Source: an uncultured Oscillospiraceae bacterium
GTDB taxonomy: Bacteria; Bacillota; Clostridia; Oscillospirales; Oscillospiraceae
Direction: 5' to 3'
Length of the DNA stretch: 8,463 bases
Assembly: GCA_910577805.1 (NCBI GenBank)
Contig: CAJTOE010000107.1
Location: 1-8,463 of the forward strand
This document shows positions 5,601-8,463 of the stretch, one piece after another. Each line of letters opens with the position of its first letter. Positions within the stretch are counted from its first letter, which is position 1. A program made the translations under genes and the position numbers. The notes beneath the pieces are model-generated. The model searched no databases. It saw only the letters and a list, made by a program, of their open reading frames with translations, and was not told where the DNA came from.

Positions 5601-8463
5601 CTGGCCCGCCGGGCGGAGCGGCTGTCCGAGGCGATGGCTTTTGCGCCCCTCTACGACAGAGAACGCAAGCTGTTTTTCATTGGCTGGGAGCTGGAGCGGG
5701 ACAAGCCCACCCAGGGCTACTACGACCTGATGGCCAGCGAGGCCCGGCAGACCAGCTATCTGGCGGTGGCCCGCGGGGAGGTGGACCCCCGCCACTGGCG
5801 GCGGCTGGGCCGGATGCTGCTGGGGGAGAACGACTACCGGGGGATGGCCTCCTGGACGGGGACCATGTTTGAGTATTTCATGCCCAACCTGCTGCTGCCC
5901 TGTGAGGAAAATTCCCTGATGTACGAATCTCTGGCCTTCTGCGTCTACGCCCAGAAGCGCCGGGGCGCGAAAATGCGCACCCCCTGGGGCATTTCCGAGT
6001 CCGCCTTTTACGCCTTCGATCCGGCCCGGAACTACCAGTATAAGGCCCACGGGGTCCAGTCCCTGGGCCTGAAGCGGGGGCTGGACCAGGAGCTTGTCTT
6101 GTCGCCCTACTCATCCTTTTTGGCGCTGCTGCTGGCCCCCAGGAGCGCCGCGGCCAACCTGCGCCGCCTGCGGGACCTGGGCATGGAGGGCCGGTTCGGC
6201 CTCTACGAGGCGGCGGACTTCACCCCCCAGCGGCTGACCGGAGAGGAGAGTTTTTCCTTGATCCGAAGCTATATGTCCCATCATCTGGGCATGAGCCTGG
6301 TGGCCATTGACAACGCCCTGAACAAAAACGTGATGCAAAAACGTTTCATGCGGGACCGTGCCATGTCCGCCTACCGGGAGCTTTTACGGGAACGCCTGCC
6401 GGTGGGTGCGCCGGTGGCCCGTCTGGCGGAGCGGGAGGCCCCCAAAAAACCGGAGCGCCGTGCGGCCCCGGCCCTGCTGCGGTGGGGGGAGGGGAGCAGC
6501 CGTCTCCAGCCGGCGTGTGCCCTGCTGTCCAGCGGGAACCTGACCGCCCTGGCCTGGGACAACGGGACCGTCCGGCTGAAGCTGGGCGGGGAAGAGCTGC
6601 TCCACAGCCGTCCGGGCCAGTGGTACGCCCCGGCGGGGATTTCCGCCTTTGTCCGCACGGCGGACGGGCTTTCCGGCGTCACCGCCGCGCCCCTCTACGC
6701 CGGGGAATGGCAGGGCCGGTGGGAATTTGACAGTGCGTGCGCCCGGTGGGAGAGCCAGGGTGTGCGGCTGTCCCTGACCCTGCCGCCGAAGGAAAACGGC
6801 GCAGTATACCGGGCGGAGATCCGGGCGGAGGAGAAGCCCTGGAAGGGGGAACTGCTGTTTTATCTGGAACCCGTTCTGGCCCGCCTGGAGGACTACCAGG
6901 CGCATCCGGCCTTTTCCCGGCTGTTTTTGGAGAGCAAACGGGTAAAAAACGGGGTGGTGTTCTGCCGCCGTCCCAGGGGCCGGGAGCAGCCGCCGGTGCT
7001 GGCCCTCCAGTGGGACGCGCCGGGGGAATTCAGCACCTCGCGGGAGCGGGCCTTAGGCCGGGGCGGTTTACGGGCGCTGGCCCATCGGGACTTGGTTCTG
7101 AACAACGACGTTGGGGCGGTTCTGGACCCCTGCCTGCTCCTGAAAATCCCCTTTGCGTTAGCTCCCGGAGAGAGCCGGACGGTCCGGCTGGCCCTGGCGG
7201 GGTCGGACAGCGAATTCAGCGCCTTAGCCAGCGTCCAGAGCCTGCTGCAAAAATCCGCCGCCGGTGCGGAAGGGGAGCTGGCCGGTCTGGCATTGCAGCT
7301 GGGGCTGTCCCAGCGGGAGGCCCTGGAGGCCTTTGAGCTGCTGGGCCGCCTGACCGTCCCCAAAACGCTGCCGCCCCAGCGGGAGCTGTGGCCCTTCGGC
7401 ATCTCCGGGGACGTGCCCATTGCCGCCGGACTGCTCCTCCAGGAGGAGGAGCTGGAGCGGGCCAAGCTCTGGTGCGCCATGCACCAGCTCCTGAACCGGG
7501 GCGGGTTCGCCTTTGATCTGGCGCTTCTGCTGGACGAGGAGGGGGATTACCGCCGTCCCCTGCGGACCGCCCTGACCGAGCATCTGAAAAAGCTGGGGGC
7601 GGAGAGCGCCTTGGGGGCCAAGGGGGGCGTTCACCTGTGCGACGCAAAGACCGCACGGGAGATCGTTTTTGCCCACGCGGCGGTCTGCCTGCCGCTGACC
7701 GAACGCCTGCCTGTGGAGGACGTGCCGCCTCCCGCTCCGGCGGCGGTGGCCCAGGAGCCGGCCGGCTGGACCATAGAGCAGGACGGGACCGTGAAGATTT
7801 TTACGGGGGACAAGCTGCCGCCTGTGGGGTGGAGCCAGATTTTATGCAACGCGGAGTTCGGCTGGCTCACCGACGAGACGGGGAACGGCCTTTTGTGGAC
7901 CGGCGGCAACAGCCGGGAGGGGGCTTTGACCCGCTGGCGGAACGACCCGCTGACGGTAGGCGGCGGAGAACGGGTGGAATTCAATGGCGTCTCCGTCTTT
8001 GCGGACGGGGACGGGCTGTCCTGCGTGGTGACCTACCGGCCTGGGGAGGTTTTTTGGGAAAAAGAGCTTCCCAACGGAAGATTGACCACCCGCGCCTGGG
8101 TCCCCATAGAGGAAAACCGGCGCAATATCGCGGTGTACTCTGACCAGCCCGGCACCCTGACCTACCGTCTGGAGGACGGTCCGCCGCTGGCCCAGGCGGT
8201 CCGGGCGGGGGAGACCTGGACGCTGGTGAACCAGTCCCACTGGGAGAAGGGGCGCTTCCCGGAACGGACGGAGCCGTTTTGGAGCAGGCTCCAGGCGCTG
8301 ACCGTGGACACGCCCAGCCAGGAATTGAACCACTATGTCAACTGTTGGGGCCTCTATCAGGTGACCGCCTGCCGGCTGTTTGCCCGGACCTCCCAGTATC
8401 AGAACGGCGGGGCCTACGGCTTCCGGGACCAGCTCCAGGACGTGTGCGCCCTGATGACCGCCG
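2649..8463 (+). CDS. Cyclic beta-1,2-glucan synthase (GT84-GH189-GH94), NdvB/ChvB family; 3' end outside window
   Basis: This membrane enzyme builds linear beta-1,2-glucan from UDP-glucose, trims it and cyclises it. The frame stays open for 1,938 residues. Family members are about 2,800-2,900 long, so roughly a third is missing. In order: a soluble N-terminal region with EWLLDN (69-74) and a DPTGDYPNMEENTRRLYR segment (from 208); two helices (about 279-314); GT84 with D388, DSDT (482-485), FQVD (574-577), SHDLLEG (594-600) and RQHRWVRGDWQ (627-637); several helices (about 680-837); the cyclisation (glycoamylase-like, GH189) domain with NWLPPDN (875-881), SPTNIG (895-900), VDSGN (961-965), SWTGTMFEYFMP (1068-1079), GISES (1114-1118) and SYMSHHLGMSL from 1207; two GH94-type beta-sandwich modules (about 1285-1560 and 1715-1860, the latter with WTGGNSRE and RWRNDP); and the start of the GH94 barrel (QNGGAYGFRDQLQD, 1918-1931). 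The GH94 catalytic Asp lies beyond the window. ATG and RBS fix the start. The N-terminus is divergent from proteobacterial members. Confidence 0.93.
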   Translation, partial: MADQPFSPVPLDDEHLAKYGKNAARCLKPDGSITLKQAARQVREDLRTLAQTVHKLSDRPGEGQPAAAEWLLDNHYLARRVGVDAAAALRRGKCVRRSVDESVVQVCARGAVWAAPELDQNRLALYLTQFQSEVPLTERELSLLAPALAWALLRRLAQLSQDAEALAEGGGDPAAFQALFAGLRALEAIHWGRFLESQSRLETLLRQDPTGDYPNMEENTRRLYRQQVCRLARRERWTEAEAAEEALELAQKNGRHIGFYLFTKPLGRSARYLPDGYYGAFVLLLTALPALMLGGAGYGILVPVLLFLPLSDIVKNCLDFILSHIIRPRAIPRMALEEGVPAEGRTLCVIAALLTGEESGKELAGDLERYRLANRDCGQELRFGILADLPDSRSPMDGQGRAWVSAAQKAIDALNQTYGGGFYLFFRAPAFQPQDEKYQGWERKRGALVELVRLLKGEPSGLKLRAGEADWLSGVRYVITLDSDTSLNVGAARELIGAMLHPLNQPEIDEKRQVVVRGYALLQPRVSVELEAANRSTFSRIFAGQGGVDPYGSTASDVYHDLFDQGTYTGKGIFQVDAFYQCLDRRLPDNRVLSHDLLEGSYLHAGLLGEVELSDGFPYQVNAYFARQHRWVRGDWQLFPWLLPKVPSLREGCSGREENPLSALARWKIFDNLRRSLSPIATLLALVLGICLSGKTFAAAGTAAVLSAASNLLLSGVELAARRGAGSHVRYHSTIIAGLEGAILQTLLQLVLLPCQAYLSLTAITAALWRMLVSKKNLLSWVTAAQTMGKKGSLWSYFRSEWFSLAVGLGTLLGAQLRIGMAVGFVWMCAPAIAWALSQPKDRRGGVSQSDRAFLLHQAGLIWDYFDTFLRPQDNWLPPDNWQERPAVGLARRTSPTNIGMALLSIVSAVDLDLLTQEKGKILISHMLDTLENLEKWKGHLYNWYSTETARPLEPRYVSTVDSGNLCASLIALREGLYEWGEAELARRAERLSEAMAFAPLYDRERKLFFIGWELERDKPTQGYYDLMASEARQTSYLAVARGEVDPRHWRRLGRMLLGENDYRGMASWTGTMFEYFMPNLLLPCEENSLMYESLAFCVYAQKRRGAKMRTPWGISESAFYAFDPARNYQYKAHGVQSLGLKRGLDQELVLSPYSSFLALLLAPRSAAANLRRLRDLGMEGRFGLYEAADFTPQRLTGEESFSLIRSYMSHHLGMSLVAIDNALNKNVMQKRFMRDRAMSAYRELLRERLPVGAPVARLAEREAPKKPERRAAPALLRWGEGSSRLQPACALLSSGNLTALAWDNGTVRLKLGGEELLHSRPGQWYAPAGISAFVRTADGLSGVTAAPLYAGEWQGRWEFDSACARWESQGVRLSLTLPPKENGAVYRAEIRAEEKPWKGELLFYLEPVLARLEDYQAHPAFSRLFLESKRVKNGVVFCRRPRGREQPPVLALQWDAPGEFSTSRERALGRGGLRALAHRDLVLNNDVGAVLDPCLLLKIPFALAPGESRTVRLALAGSDSEFSALASVQSLLQKSAAGAEGELAGLALQLGLSQREALEAFELLGRLTVPKTLPPQRELWPFGISGDVPIAAGLLLQEEELERAKLWCAMHQLLNRGGFAFDLALLLDEEGDYRRPLRTALTEHLKKLGAESALGAKGGVHLCDAKTAREIVFAHAAVCLPLTERLPVEDVPPPAPAAVAQEPAGWTIEQDGTVKIFTGDKLPPVGWSQILCNAEFGWLTDETGNGLLWTGGNSREGALTRWRNDPLTVGGGERVEFNGVSVFADGDGLSCVVTYRPGEVFWEKELPNGRLTTRAWVPIEENRRNIAVYSDQPGTLTYRLEDGPPLAQAVRAGETWTLVNQSHWEKGRFPERTEPFWSRLQALTVDTPSQELNHYVNCWGLYQVTACRLFARTSQYQNGGAYGFRDQLQDVCALMTA

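Noticed and set aside
3804..6050. Long minus-strand frames (for example 3804-4433 and 5388-6050)
   Set aside because: These are shadows of GC-rich coding sequence. Their products are rich in Gly, Pro, Gln and His and have no domain signature, while the + strand frame has GT84 and cyclisation-domain motifs at the same places.
2649..8463. Possible frameshift or several genes in the long synthase region
   Set aside because: Reading codon by codon from the ATG at 2649 gave no stop to the window edge, and the motifs of all domains fall in the same frame in the family order.
1..8463. CRISPR array, tRNA, rRNA or insertion sequence
   Set aside because: No regularly spaced direct repeats, no tRNA-like cloverleaf with a T-loop motif, no rRNA sequence and no transposase gene were seen on either strand.

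Overview
The window reads as a junction between the end of a mobile element and GC-rich chromosome from a Gram-positive gut-type Clostridia, of the Oscillospiraceae/Flavonifractor kind. This placement is an inference. It rests on high-GC coding sequence, strong GGAGG-type ribosome binding sites, a Clostridia-style large serine recombinase with an N-V-P-F-Q-Y segment, and a cyclic glucan synthase of the kind Firmicutes carry. No rRNA or marker gene is present to fix the taxon.

Layout, all on the + strand. (1) Positions 1-1896 hold the C-terminal 375 residues of a large serine recombinase (catalytic domain upstream of the window) and, 15 bp downstream, a complete 250-residue calcineurin-like metallophosphoesterase. 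A long, near-perfect hairpin that overlaps the phosphoesterase stop codon closes this unit. (2) Positions 1950-2648 are AT-richer and hold no intact gene. They contain the last ~100 codons of an ABC transporter permease whose 5' part is missing, an ATGA overlap to a partner gene that has been lost, and then about 310 bp of non-coding sequence with a stem-loop, an intrinsic terminator, a -10 box and a strong RBS. (3) Positions 2649-8463 are one uninterrupted reading frame of at least 1,938 codons that runs off the right edge. It encodes a cyclic beta-1,2-glucan synthase (NdvB/ChvB family): a two-helix membrane segment, the GT84 glycosyltransferase, a multi-helix membrane block, the GH189-type cyclisation domain, and the two beta-sandwich modules plus the first helices of the GH94 phosphorylase domain.

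The recombinase and phosphoesterase look like one end of an integrated element. The headless permease directly beyond their terminator suggests that the element, or a past rearrangement, split an ABC transporter gene, which would put an attachment junction at about 1950-2040. The glucan synthase is a separate transcription unit with its own signals. In the characterised family, one polypeptide makes a linear beta-1,2-glucan on itself (GT84), the GH94 domain trims it by phosphorolysis, and the middle domain cyclises it. No wholly new system is evident. The best leads are the candidate insertion junction, the structured intergenic stretch, and the divergent N-terminal part of the synthase.
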